DNA of 64,000 bases from IMG/VR virus record IMGVR_UViG_3300009164_000002, positions 1 to 64,000 of that record; one strand, 5' to 3'. This stretch comes from a virus. The translations under genes and the position numbers were made by a program. Under the pieces are notes generated by a model that was not told the DNA's origin, did no database searches, and saw only the letters and a list, made by a program, of their open reading frames with translations. Shown here piece after piece: positions 17,289 to 24,900 of this stretch (within the stretch, counting starts at the first letter, position 1; every line of letters begins with the position of its first letter).

Positions 17289-17771
17289 TTATTTTGAAGT
17301 CTCGCTAAGGTAATTCCTTAAAGCGTAAATGTATTCAGCAGTAGATTTTGTTTCTTTCCAAAGTGGAGTCTCCCAGCGATTGACTACTGCTTGTGACAAC
17401 TCTTGTAGTTGATTATTTTGAAATTGTAGATCTGCAAGAGAATTTTCTAGATTTTTATTCTCTTCAATCAAATCTTGATATTTTATGAGCAAAGATTTAT
17501 ACATCGTATCTTTATCCAGCAGGATACTGCTTGGTTGAACATATTCTCTATATAGTTTGTATTTTTTACAAGGTGGGCAAATAGCAGGTCTGTTGCGTTT
17601 TTGTTTGGCATTGCTTCTTCTACCTTTTTTACCGCAAATTTCGCAAGTATATCTTCGTGATGGTGTTTTATTGTCTTGGTTATCGGTCATAGATAGGTCA
17701 TTTGGTATAGTTTGTAGGTCGTTATTGCATACGCATCCATCCCAGCCACATTTCTTGCATTGCCCACTCAT
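17289..17771 (-). CDS. Zinc-ribbon and coiled-coil protein, 160 aa
   Basis: Cys pairs 'CKKCGWDGCVC' (residues 5-15) and 'CEICGKKG...CPPCKK' (about 43-68) suggest two zinc-binding knuckles. Residues 85-130 form a Gln/Asn/Leu coiled coil. A DNA- or RNA-binding adaptor is plausible. The start overlaps the upstream stop by ATGA. Confidence 0.6.
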   Translation of the reverse strand: MSGQCKKCGWDGCVCNNDLQTIPNDLSMTDNQDNKTPSRRYTCEICGKKGRRSNAKQKRNRPAICPPCKKYKLYREYVQPSSILLDKDTMYKSLLIKYQDLIEENKNLENSLADLQFQNNQLQELSQAVVNRWETPLWKETKSTAEYIYALRNYLSETSK

Positions 17772-18106
17772 AGTTCGTTCGGGGTTAGGGATTGGAGTGC
17801 TTTGCGTAATCCCTCATAAGCAAGCATGGTGTTGTGTCTGCCTTTAGCTGCAATTAGTATGGTTGCAGCATTAACAGCCTCAGCTAACTTGTCGCGCTGT
17901 TTGGTAATAGCGATTAATGCTTCATTTAACTCTAATCCTTCTGTTCTAGCTGCATCATGATCATTGAGCAATGTGTTTTCTAGCAAGGTAATCTTTATTT
18001 CGTGTTGTTTTGCTAAAGTCCATCCTTCGAAGCCCCACTCTAGGTCACTCAGTGATTCACACTGTAATTGTTTTTCATCAGTTATCGGTGTTTCTGATTG
18101 GATCAT
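17768..18106 (-). CDS. Helical protein, 112 aa
   Basis: Residues 55-90 ('LNEALIAITKQRDKLAEAVN') are a coiled-coil segment common to small phage proteins of unknown function. No catalytic motif. It couples by ATGA to the zinc-ribbon gene. Confidence 0.55.
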   Translation of the reverse strand: MIQSETPITDEKQLQCESLSDLEWGFEGWTLAKQHEIKITLLENTLLNDHDAARTEGLELNEALIAITKQRDKLAEAVNAATILIAAKGRHNTMLAYEGLRKALQSLTPNEL

Positions 18107-18124
18107 ATTATGAATTGTTTACTT

Positions 18125-18763
18125 TTAAGTCTCTTCAGTTACGTTGTATGCCCACGCGTCGGAGTCTTCTGTTGCCCATTTGTCGTAAGCTTCGCAATTC
18201 CATTCGTCAGTATTGACCTTGTAATCAGGTTTCTCTGGATATGGTTTGGTAACATGAGACGGTTCAAACCAACGCAGTCTGTTGTTTGGCTGAAGGGCAT
18301 ATTCTCCGTTATCAAGTTCAATAAAATGTGCACTTTTATGCTCTGCTGGATCGACTGCAAGCGAAAGGTCAATGCCATGTGTCATGTCTGATCCCCATTG
18401 CATTGTCCATAAGTATCTCCCCCTTGCCCATTTGCCAGACTTCAACCTAACTTCAACAATCAAACCAGAAATGTATTGCAACTCAACCAAGTTGAAATTT
18501 GAGCTAAAACAATTCCAAAGTTGAAGATGGTGAAACGGATGTTCGTGTTCATGCTCAACGTGATGTAAGGCATGAATTGGCAGTTTGTCTCTCAACACTC
18601 CGTTCTCAAGCAACACTTGAAATAAAGCTCCATTGCCGGGTATTGACCGAACTGAAATCATAACTCCGAGTTCGTATTCTCCATGCCCTGCTTTGTGATC
18701 AAGCATGAACTCTCTTCGAACTAAAACTTTAATTGGTGGTGTTGATACTTCGTGCAATGCCAT
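18125..18763 (-). CDS. Unrecognised protein, 212 aa
   Basis: Not recognised. It has a His-rich patch 'HALHHVEHEHEHPFHHL' (about residues 64-80) that could bind metal, flanked by beta-like segments, and an aromatic-rich C-terminus. No transmembrane segment. It is in the middle of the minus-strand accessory block. Confidence 0.6.
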   Translation of the reverse strand: MALHEVSTPPIKVLVRREFMLDHKAGHGEYELGVMISVRSIPGNGALFQVLLENGVLRDKLPIHALHHVEHEHEHPFHHLQLWNCFSSNFNLVELQYISGLIVEVRLKSGKWARGRYLWTMQWGSDMTHGIDLSLAVDPAEHKSAHFIELDNGEYALQPNNRLRWFEPSHVTKPYPEKPDYKVNTDEWNCEAYDKWATEDSDAWAYNVTEET

Positions 18764-18767
18764 AATA

Positions 18768-19094
18768 TTATTGTTTTTGACGTTCTTCGCTTTTTACAAT
18801 TATTTTGGCTAGTTGTCTTGATGTGGTAATCTTACTGACTTTGCCGTCATGTCCAGCTTCCATTTTCTTCGCACCGCAGTCGTTTTCAAATAAATACCAA
18901 CTGATCCAGTCGTGTCTATCTACCATTTGGAGCATAGATTCAAATGCAGACCAAATGGCGTGGAACAAAGGTCCTGAACAATTTAACACTCCAGCACTAT
19001 CAGCTGCGTCGCACCATTTACTTAGGTCTTTATAATTAAAAACAATCTTTTCAATTTTTTTTGTCCATTGTTCAATGCGTTCTTCTTTATTCAT
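18768..19094 (-). CDS. Unrecognised protein, 108 aa
   Basis: Not recognised. The middle is rich in Trp and Cys (SKWCDAADSAGVLNCSG; HDWISWYLFENDCG), the ends are basic. Its start overlaps the stop of the membrane microprotein at 19087-19170. Confidence 0.55.
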   Translation of the reverse strand: MNKEERIEQWTKKIEKIVFNYKDLSKWCDAADSAGVLNCSGPLFHAIWSAFESMLQMVDRHDWISWYLFENDCGAKKMEAGHDGKVSKITTSRQLAKIIVKSEERQKQ

Positions 19095-19170
19095 AGTTGT
19101 TGTTTTTGCATAAGTTGTAAATAATCAAGGCGATAAAAATTAAAATTATTAAAATTATTTCATATCTCAT
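19087..19170 (-). CDS. Single-span membrane microprotein, 27 aa
   Basis: ATG 19170 to TAA 19087. It begins MRYEIILIILIFIALIIYN and has a short polar tail. Almost the whole peptide is one hydrophobic helix. The stop codon lies inside the start of the next gene (ATGAATAA), so it is likely translated in the same operon. A similar microprotein lies at 22447-22527. Confidence 0.55.
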   Translation of the reverse strand: MRYEIILIILIFIALIIYNLCKNNNYE

Positions 19171-19171
19171 A

Positions 19172-19396
19172 TTAATAGTCGTCTTCTATGAATTTAGGCT
19201 TATAACCTTTTACTACTTCATATTCTCCAGTTTCCAATATAAGTCCATACTCTCCTCCTACATAGACTTGTCCACGCTCTTTCCATTCTGGAAGGTTCTT
19301 GGCTACTACAGCAGGGTAAACTTCTTCTGGAACTATTTTGATGGCCGTCCCAAGCATTGTAAATGTCTTAACTGGTCTTACGTAAATGATCTTCAT
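19172..19396 (-). CDS. Small protein, 74 aa
   Basis: Not recognised. Mostly beta-like with several Val, Gly and Tyr residues (GQVYVGGEYGLILETGEYEV). It is followed after one base by the start of the membrane microprotein. Confidence 0.5.
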   Translation of the reverse strand: MKIIYVRPVKTFTMLGTAIKIVPEEVYPAVVAKNLPEWKERGQVYVGGEYGLILETGEYEVVKGYKPKFIEDDY

Positions 19397-19414
19397 GATT
19401 AATTGATAATATTC

Positions 19415-19663
19415 TTACTTGTCCCAGTCAATAATTGATCTTCCAGACATAAGACAAATCGTAAGGAAAGCATTACGAGCATAGCGGTTATCAGCCACAA
19501 TCATACCTTAGATAAAAGAGCATTCAATAGTTCTTGCTCGTTTAGTTCCAATTTTAACATCATTGCTTTTGAGGATGTATTTAATCGCGTCGATAATTTC
19601 ATCGTTTGTTTTAAGCACTTCAGGCGCTTTCAATGATTGTTCTTCTGTAATTAGTTTATTCAT
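19415..19663 (-). pseudogene. Gene interrupted by an in-frame TAA (51 + 29 codons)
   Basis: ATG 19663 opens a 51-codon frame that stops at TAA 19508-19510. Two codons later, in the same frame, ATG 19504 opens 29 more codons that end at TAA 19415. The two halves join smoothly (…ECSFI, stop, GMIVADNRYARNAFLTI…), as if one roughly 82-residue protein had acquired a nonsense codon. Alternatives are two separate small genes with re-initiation, or read-through. A TTTAG-N5-CTAAA element lies 4 bases before the first ATG, so transcription is probably still driven. Confidence 0.55.
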
Positions 19664-19667
19664 ATTG

Positions 19668-19682
19668 TTTAGTTTGGCTAAA
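19668..19682 (-). promoter_or_regulatory. TTTAG-N5-CTAAA palindrome (copy d)
   Basis: TTTAGCCAAACTAAA on the minus strand, four bases before ATG 19663. Confidence 0.7.
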
Positions 19683-20060
19683 GTTTACGCGTTACACAGT
19701 CGCGCCCCTGTTTCAATTGTCTATGCCTAGGCTTAGAGGTTGATCATGTTTCCACAGGGATTCTGTTTTACAGCCCGGCTCTTGATTTGTTATCCGATCT
19801 TTTTGTCTGTTACTGAAAATGGTAGGGAGGGGGTGTAGCTTTCCCGTGATGCGCACTACTGTAGTCACCCCGCCTTTGACGGGCTCCCATTACTTGTCTT
19901 TCCAAGCAGTCATCTTAAGCACCCTTTTGCGGAAGAACCGCGCATTTACGTTTTCAGGTGATTACGGACCATTCTTCTGTCTCGTTGTTGGTCATGCACG
20001 ACTTACTCACGGCTTTAAGGAACTATGAGCAGGGACAATGCAGAAATCATATATACATCC
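19683..20060 (-). other. GC-richer gene-free stretch, possible structured RNA or micro-ORF chain
   Basis: No ordinary gene. The base composition is clearly richer in G+C than the neighbours. Local inverted repeats on the minus strand include CCCG-N7-CGGG and ACTAC-A-GTAGT. Three micro-ORFs are chained: MRGSSAKGCLR (ATGA) MTAWKDK (TAATG) and a 26-codon frame beginning MGARQRRGDY. It lies between a gene with a 3' hairpin and the interrupted gene. It could be a non-coding RNA. I could not match it to RNase P, SRP or 6S RNA. Confidence 0.4.
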
Positions 20061-20073
20061 AGCGCGTAGCGTT
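20061..20073 (-). repeat. AGCGC-GTA-GCGTT hairpin (copy 2)
   Basis: The same 13-base hairpin with GTA as the triloop and one G-T pair. Its last base is the first base of the stop codon of the gene 20073-20525. Confidence 0.65.
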
Positions 20074-20525
20074 TATGCTTCAATTGTTTCAACATTACTA
20101 AATATTCGCAACGCAAGATCTTCAATTGTCTTTTTGACTTGGTTGTTATTTAGTAATGGATTTTGAGGTTTTAAAGAATCAATAATTTTCTTTTTAGCTC
20201 TATCTTCATAGAAATGTTCGCTTTTGTATTTTGCTATTTTTTTTGTTAATTGCTTACATTCTGTTGAAGATAAATATAATGTAATACTTGATGATTCTTG
20301 ATAGGGATTTACACAAAGTTGAAATTCATCTGGATTAGCTTTTTTAAGTTCTCTTAATCCAGCATCAAGTAATTGTTTTTCGATTCCTTTGCGAAGTTTG
20401 TTTTTGTTTTCTTCTTCTTTTTTGTGCAATTCTTTTGCTTTAATAAGCAAGGCTTCAATCAATTGACCTTTAGTTGGTTTTGGTATAATCTTATTAATCT
20501 TAGGAGATATTATTAGTTCGGACAT
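20073..20525 (-). CDS. Unrecognised charged protein, 150 aa
   Basis: Not recognised. Basic and helical with Lys/Glu runs (KELHKKEEENKNKLRKG). The start overlaps the stop of the 51-aa gene (TAATG). Confidence 0.55.
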   Translation of the reverse strand: MSELIISPKINKIIPKPTKGQLIEALLIKAKELHKKEEENKNKLRKGIEKQLLDAGLRELKKANPDEFQLCVNPYQESSSITLYLSSTECKQLTKKIAKYKSEHFYEDRAKKKIIDSLKPQNPLLNNNQVKKTIEDLALRIFSNVETIEA

Positions 20526-20680
20526 TATTTAGGTTTTTTCTTTTGTTTGATCTTTGCTTCTTGTTTTAGCATTTCTTTGGTTGGCTTTTTACCTGAACCT
20601 GCGGCTGCTCTGATATTATCATATAATCCACGTTGTGATGTTGAACCGTCAGCACGTTTAATCATTTGTTTCTTTCTCAT
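20525..20680 (-). CDS. Conserved small basic phage protein, 51 aa
   Basis: ATG 20680 to TAA 20525. It begins MRKKQMIKRADGSTSQRGLY and continues 'DNIRAAAGSGKKPTKEML'. This 'K-R-A-D-G-S-x-S-Q-R-G-L-x-D-N-I-R ... G-S-G-K-K-P-T' pattern is a recurring small phage family of unknown function. Strongly basic. Confidence 0.75.
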   Translation of the reverse strand: MRKKQMIKRADGSTSQRGLYDNIRAAAGSGKKPTKEMLKQEAKIKQKKKPK

Positions 20681-20692
20681 ATGTTTATTTAA

Positions 20693-20944
20693 TTAAAATG
20701 TTTTAACTCCTCTTTTATGCAGTTCTCTTTTAAGGTCGCGATAACGGTGAAATTCATAGCTATCTTTCACTTTCGTTACAGGAAGACTTCTTAAATCAGA
20801 TACAATTGCCATAATTGTTTCTGTTTTCATAGTATGATTATATTGGCTATAGATACCATTTAGTGTTTCATAAGGTTTCAATTGTTTTTTTTTGATGGTA
20901 GTATAGCGATGCTCTCCTGTTTTTCTTTTTGTTTGAGCAATCAT
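20693..20944 (-). CDS. Small basic protein, 83 aa
   Basis: Not recognised. Basic, with a Lys/Tyr-rich N-terminal half and a C-terminal helix (YRDLKRELHKRG). Confidence 0.5.
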   Translation of the reverse strand: MIAQTKRKTGEHRYTTIKKKQLKPYETLNGIYSQYNHTMKTETIMAIVSDLRSLPVTKVKDSYEFHRYRDLKRELHKRGVKTF

Positions 20945-20947
20945 GAT

Positions 20948-21358
20948 TTATCTATTGGCATGTTGATTTGCGATTATCATTTGCGTTGGAGCCCATACTT
21001 CTAGTATATGCAACCTTAAGCGTTCTCCATTATAATGTTCACAAGTGCTGCCTTTTTCGTATTCAATTGTCACTTCAAATTCTGTGCAATCGTCAGAAAT
21101 GCTGTCTATACGGCACGGAGCCATGTAATGGTATCTTTGTTCATTATGAGTTATTGAATGGACTATAGGACTATGCACGGAGCAGTAACCGCCTATTGTA
21201 GTTGAATCTACTTTAGGACCATCCCATTCCTTCCAAACCATTCTTAGAAACTTGTGATGATTTTCTATTTCTTTTTTTAAGTCTTCTTTTTCTTTAGTCG
21301 CGGCTAAAGTTTTTTCTTCTTGATCAAAGAAATCAAATATTGGTGTTGTTAATGTCAT
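20948..21358 (-). CDS. Unrecognised protein, 136 aa
   Basis: Not recognised. An acidic helical N-terminus, then a His/Cys-rich beta region (CSVHSPIVHSITH; CEHYNGERLRLHI). It overlaps the upstream gene by 26 bases. Confidence 0.5.
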   Translation of the reverse strand: MTLTTPIFDFFDQEEKTLAATKEKEDLKKEIENHHKFLRMVWKEWDGPKVDSTTIGGYCSVHSPIVHSITHNEQRYHYMAPCRIDSISDDCTEFEVTIEYEKGSTCEHYNGERLRLHILEVWAPTQMIIANQHANR

Positions 21359-21746
21359 TTATTGTAAAGGATATTAGTGCGTTAGCGTGAGCAATTGCCG
21401 CCTCTTTACTTAAGTGGATTAATCCCTTAGACTTAAAGGTTTTATCGCTGGAAGCATCATCCCAAGTGTATATATCATATCCAGTTTGCCCCCACAAGAT
21501 GGGCGTGTAATAATATACACCCAACGACATCTCACCACGATACGGCTCAGGAACTTCGTGTCCGTTGATGTTAATAGTCTTCGGCTTGCGGCGGTATTGG
21601 GTATTCGTAAACCAGATAGGATAAACTTGTCTCAGTGGTCTCCAAACTTGATTATCGAAATACTCCCATCTTTCCCAAGGCGTTTCTGTTTCCATTGCGT
21701 CCTTGGCGTATTCCATCATCAACTCAGCATGTTTGTGTGGTTTCAT
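21333..21746 (-). CDS. Unrecognised protein, 137 aa
   Basis: Not recognised. Trp- and Tyr-rich in the first half (WERWEYFDNQVWRPL) with an 'INGHEVPEPYRG' segment often seen in small phage proteins. It overlaps both neighbours by 20-26 bases. Confidence 0.55.
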   Translation of the reverse strand: MKPHKHAELMMEYAKDAMETETPWERWEYFDNQVWRPLRQVYPIWFTNTQYRRKPKTININGHEVPEPYRGEMSLGVYYYTPILWGQTGYDIYTWDDASSDKTFKSKGLIHLSKEAAIAHANALISFTINDINNTNI

Positions 21747-22137
21747 TTTTTTCTTTAATATAGTTTTCTAATACATCTGCAATTTCATCGAAAGTATATC
21801 CTCCGAAATCATTTAATTCTGGTAGAGTCATTTTTTCTTTCTCCCCATTTTTAGTTATATAATCAAATTGTTGGTATAAATTTATACCGTAATAATCTTT
21901 GAACCAATAATGATCTGGCAAGCCACTTGCAAAGTATCCTAATGAATCAATAATTCCTTTAATATTTCTTGATAATGGATATGGAACTAAAATACCTTGC
22001 ATTTCACAAGCTACTCCTAAGCAACAATAACCATCTTCAGTGCAAAGCTTATTAGTGATCTGTTTCCAATTGCCTGAACGTAATTCCTTGATCCATTCTT
22101 TTACGTTTTGTATTTGAGTTGTATTCATTGTATCCAT
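21724..22137 (-). CDS. Conserved phage protein with 'LRSGNWKQ...CCLGVACE' signature, 137 aa
   Basis: 'WIKELRSGNWKQ', 'GYCCLGVACEM' and 'LNDFGGYTFDEIADVLE' are the three conserved blocks of a widely distributed phage and bacterial protein family of unknown function. The two adjacent Cys may be structural. It overlaps the next gene by 14 bases. Confidence 0.75.
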   Translation of the reverse strand: MDTMNTTQIQNVKEWIKELRSGNWKQITNKLCTEDGYCCLGVACEMQGILVPYPLSRNIKGIIDSLGYFASGLPDHYWFKDYYGINLYQQFDYITKNGEKEKMTLPELNDFGGYTFDEIADVLENYIKEKNETTQTC

Positions 22138-22454
22138 TTATCAATTGTTTTAAGAAAAGCTTCTGCGCGTTGGGCTGCGGTGGCATGAACAATGTCAAAT
22201 GTATCGTCTAAACCAGAAGTGTAATAGCCTCCATTTAATTGATAGGCGTATTCTCTTTTGTCTTTTTGGCTTAATGTTTTCTCCGCCTCGTGCATCGCGT
22301 TGAGGTCGTTGAGGTAGTCGGGAATTCCGATACTGCCCCAGTATTTACCCTCCGCATTCATTCCTATGGAGGCAATACAAGATTCACCCCACATTCTGAC
22401 ATTGATAAACTCACAAGTCTCTGCGATGGCGATTCTTTGTTGTTCTTCAGTCAT
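22125..22454 (-). CDS. Unrecognised protein, 109 aa
   Basis: Not recognised. Mixed alpha/beta with 'MWGESCIASIGMNAEGKYWGS'. Its ATG overlaps the stop of the membrane microprotein just upstream, suggesting translational coupling. Confidence 0.55.
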   Translation of the reverse strand: MTEEQQRIAIAETCEFINVRMWGESCIASIGMNAEGKYWGSIGIPDYLNDLNAMHEAEKTLSQKDKREYAYQLNGGYYTSGLDDTFDIVHATAAQRAEAFLKTIDKWIQ

Positions 22455-22527
22455 ATTTGTAATAGAGTATTACCATAACAACTGTTATGACTGCGGCGAT
22501 TATGATTTCAATTGTATCTTCAGACAT
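22447..22527 (-). CDS. Single-span membrane microprotein, 26 aa
   Basis: ATG 22527 to TGA 22447. A short acidic N-terminus (MSEDTIE) precedes a hydrophobic helix (IIIAAVITVVMVILYY) and a KYD tail. The frame ends inside the start of the next gene. Of the same type as the microprotein at 19087. Confidence 0.6.
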   Translation of the reverse strand: MSEDTIEIIIAAVITVVMVILYYKYD

Positions 22528-22548
22528 AAATAAATAAATTTAGTTGAA

Positions 22549-23724
22549 TTAAAGTGTTTCTTTGAGCTTACCTTTGGCTTGTTTGATTATTTCTTTAATA
22601 AGATATGTTTGGAAGTTTCTATCCATGTCAAAATATCCAGCTACATGAGCGTTTTCTTCGAAAAGAGTTACTACAAGAAAGAACAAGCCCTCACTAAACG
22701 CTTTTTTAGTGAGATAGATGCTACCTTTGTATTCGTAAGCATAAGTGTTACCATCTTCTGAATGAACCATCTTGATTGGTGCAGTGATTGGATAACCTGC
22801 TTTAGTTAAGAATTCTTTGCCGCGCTCAATCATCAATGCTTCTTCTTCATCTGGTTCTATTAAAGTAAAAGCAGCTCCTTTCATTTTCTTGGAAATTAGC
22901 TTTTGAATACGGCTATTAAGTTTTGCTGGGCTGTTCGTCCAAAGATTAGTGACAATGTTTTTAAAGTCGTCTTTCCAATCCCAGTCAAAGTCCAAACGTT
23001 CTACTTCCCAACACATCTGGTTAGTGATGATGTTTGTAATAATTTCTTTGTCTTTAATATATCTTACGATTGCTTGTCCTACTTTTTGTGTGACTTGATG
23101 ATCATACTTGTATGTCCTGTCTTCAGTTAGTTCTAAGTAATCTTTGATGTGATAAGAATAGAGAGCTCCATCAACTGATCCTACTTTAACTCCTCTGTGG
23201 TAAATTGTTCCGTTGCCAGCATAAATATCTACACTGTCACTTGTTGCTAATGGCTCACGATCACCTATGAAGTAGTCGTTATGTTTCTTCATGCATTCAG
23301 CAAATTCTTTGCCTTCTACGATGATTGACGTGCCTTCTTCCATAGGCTCACCCATGAAGTGAATGCCTCCTTCGTCCATTGTATTGCTGACAAGCTCTCT
23401 GTAAGCTCCCCATACGTCCCATGTATGCCCGTAGTGGGTGGTGAAAGATAATGGCTTACCATTGCAGGTGATACGTTTGAACTCTTTACCACGGAAATTA
23501 AGGTCGATTAGCCCAAATTCATAAATGTTAGTGCCGGACTTGATCGTAATCTTATGTTCAGTTCGAAGTAGAACTGCAATAGCATAGCAAAGACCTGTGC
23601 CAAATTTACCAATAGCTTCATCTTGGTCAATTTTTGCACTAACTCCTTGCATTTCCCATGCTTCTGGTTGGATTTCTTCATTATTGTGGAAGATTATTTT
23701 ATTACTTAGTAATGTATTAGTCAT
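22549..23724 (-). CDS. Possible GHKL (HSP90-like) ATPase with permuted motifs, 391 aa
   Basis: IGKFGTGLCYAIA (residues 38-50) closely resembles the G2 box of HSP90 (I-G-Q-F-G-V-G-F-Y-S-A) and 'RELVSNTMDEGG' (109-120) resembles the N box (L-R-E-L-I-S-N-A-S-D-A). In HSP90, GyrB and MutL the N box comes first; here it follows G2. 'IIFHNNEEI' (10-18) could stand in for the G1 box. If real, this is a circularly permuted Bergerat-fold ATPase. Other clear domains are not seen; the C-terminal part is helical and may contact 'LFEENAHVAGY'. The role is unknown. The upstream leader is T/A-rich with no ribosome binding site. Confidence 0.5.
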   Translation of the reverse strand: MTNTLLSNKIIFHNNEEIQPEAWEMQGVSAKIDQDEAIGKFGTGLCYAIAVLLRTEHKITIKSGTNIYEFGLIDLNFRGKEFKRITCNGKPLSFTTHYGHTWDVWGAYRELVSNTMDEGGIHFMGEPMEEGTSIIVEGKEFAECMKKHNDYFIGDREPLATSDSVDIYAGNGTIYHRGVKVGSVDGALYSYHIKDYLELTEDRTYKYDHQVTQKVGQAIVRYIKDKEIITNIITNQMCWEVERLDFDWDWKDDFKNIVTNLWTNSPAKLNSRIQKLISKKMKGAAFTLIEPDEEEALMIERGKEFLTKAGYPITAPIKMVHSEDGNTYAYEYKGSIYLTKKAFSEGLFFLVVTLFEENAHVAGYFDMDRNFQTYLIKEIIKQAKGKLKETL

Positions 23725-23771
23725 TTTTGTGTGTTTTCTTTTATTGATATTTAGAATCTATAAACTTATCT

Positions 23772-23784
23772 AGCGCGAAGCGCT
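23772..23784 (-). repeat. AGCGC-GAA-GCGCT hairpin (copy 3)
   Basis: Identical to copy 1. It begins one base after the stop codon of the gene 23786-24016. Confidence 0.75.
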
Positions 23785-23785
23785 T

Positions 23786-24016
23786 TTAGTCAGCGTCGAT
23801 TTGTTCTTCACATTCGTAGTTTGAGTCAGTAAATATCTCTTTTCTATATTTGCTCATAACTGTCTTCTCACAGCTATTACATACGCTTTGGCAGTATATG
23901 CCCCGCGCGTCATAAAGAGGGAACCATGGCAGTTCTGAGCCGCAACTACAGGCATTGTAGGGAACTCTATCGTTGCTTAGTGTTATTGTATTTTCTTGAG
24001 TGTTAATGCTATACAT
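23786..24016 (-). CDS. Small Cys-rich protein, 76 aa
   Basis: Cys residues in 'YNACSCGSELPWF', 'YCQSVCNSCEK' and 'YECEE' suggest a zinc ribbon. Function unknown. It has the palindromic element three bases before the ATG and a 13-base hairpin at its 3' end, so it may be a separate cistron. Confidence 0.6.
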   Translation of the reverse strand: MYSINTQENTITLSNDRVPYNACSCGSELPWFPLYDARGIYCQSVCNSCEKTVMSKYRKEIFTDSNYECEEQIDAD

Positions 24017-24019
24017 TGT

Positions 24020-24034
24020 TTTAGTCAGGCTAAA
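24020..24034 (-). promoter_or_regulatory. TTTAG-N5-CTAAA palindrome (copy e)
   Basis: TTTAGCCTGACTAAA on the minus strand, three bases before ATG 24016. Confidence 0.7.
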
Positions 24035-24035
24035 G

Positions 24036-24227
24036 TTATTTCCATGCCTTTTTTTTTGCTATCTCATAAGTCTTATAAGTATCAATTAATTTATCATCAT
24101 GATATAGATCAAAGACGTTGTTTTCACATACATGAGTTTCACCCATAGCGAATATAACGCCATCAGGCTTGCGACTTTGTTTGATTGTAAAGCCTTCCTT
24201 GAATTTATATTCTTTATAGTTTTCCAT
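24036..24227 (-). CDS. Small protein, 63 aa
   Basis: Not recognised. A short beta-rich protein (EGFTIKQSRKPDGVIFAMG) with a basic C-terminus, resembling small nucleic-acid-associated phage proteins only in size. Confidence 0.5.
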   Translation of the reverse strand: MENYKEYKFKEGFTIKQSRKPDGVIFAMGETHVCENNVFDLYHDDKLIDTYKTYEIAKKKAWK

Positions 24228-24229
24228 GT

Positions 24230-24448
24230 TTATTTACGTATTACGTGATACAATGGTGCTGATTTAACCCAAATGGTTCGGCTGAGCTCATTTAATACAA
24301 TGGGCTTTGTCTTTTGATACACTCCACCCTCTTTGCATATAGGGTCTAGTTGTGCTTTAATCTTAGATATTTCATTTAATGTCGCATTTAATGTTATTTG
24401 CATAGCTAGGAACGTAAGCCCAATTATTACAGTTAGTGTCGTTATCAT
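24230..24448 (-). CDS. Small membrane-anchored protein, 72 aa
   Basis: The start at 24448 is chosen because it overlaps the upstream stop by ATGA. It then begins MITTLTVIIGLTFLAMQITL, a single N-terminal membrane helix, followed by a charged helix (NEISKIKAQLD). An in-frame start at 24487 is less likely. A toxin-like or lysis-accessory protein is possible. It is not in the lysis cassette. Confidence 0.55.
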   Translation of the reverse strand: MITTLTVIIGLTFLAMQITLNATLNEISKIKAQLDPICKEGGVYQKTKPIVLNELSRTIWVKSAPLYHVIRK

Positions 24449-24870
24449 CTCGCTAATGTTACTGATTCTGGGAGATAATCCCCCCAACTTGCTGTGTTGT
24501 ATTTTTCTTTGGAAATGCTTTTGAATTTTACATAGACATCTATGCCTTCAATTAACTCAAATGTCCTTTTTAACGTGGCGAATATAAATATTGGTTCGCA
24601 TCTTACTTTCCCGTTAATTACTTCATACGCACTATTGGTTATCGTTTCTTCGAATAGTATCTTTCTGAATTGGAAAGCATTTTTTGACAGCTTATTGCTG
24701 ACTTCGAATACAATATAGTCGGATTTAACATCTGTTTTAGCTTTGATCCATGCTTCGCAAATGAACAATCTACCCCACTCGTAGCCTTTCTCTCTTCTTT
24801 CAGCTGTATCAAGACGATAGTCATTGCCTTGTTTGATTAGCATTAGTTCTATGTGATCGTATTTTTGCAT
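24445..24870 (-). CDS. Unrecognised protein, 141 aa
   Basis: Not recognised. Alpha/beta, with 'IELMLIKQGNDYRLDTAERR' at the start and 'GIDVYVKFKSISKEKY' near the end. It lies just downstream of the tmRNA and its trailing structure, so it may be separated from that transcript by termination. Confidence 0.5.
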   Translation of the reverse strand: MQKYDHIELMLIKQGNDYRLDTAERREKGYEWGRLFICEAWIKAKTDVKSDYIVFEVSNKLSKNAFQFRKILFEETITNSAYEVINGKVRCEPIFIFATLKRTFELIEGIDVYVKFKSISKEKYNTASWGDYLPESVTLAR

Positions 24871-24900
24871 ATAGTAAAATTGATTATTGTAAAAAAAGGT

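Noticed and set aside
19819-20028. Plus-strand 69-codon frame
   Set aside because: The composition is not protein-like, it runs against the local operons and has no start signals.
19683-20060. RNase P RNA, SRP RNA or group I intron
   Set aside because: The universal core motifs of these RNAs are not present.
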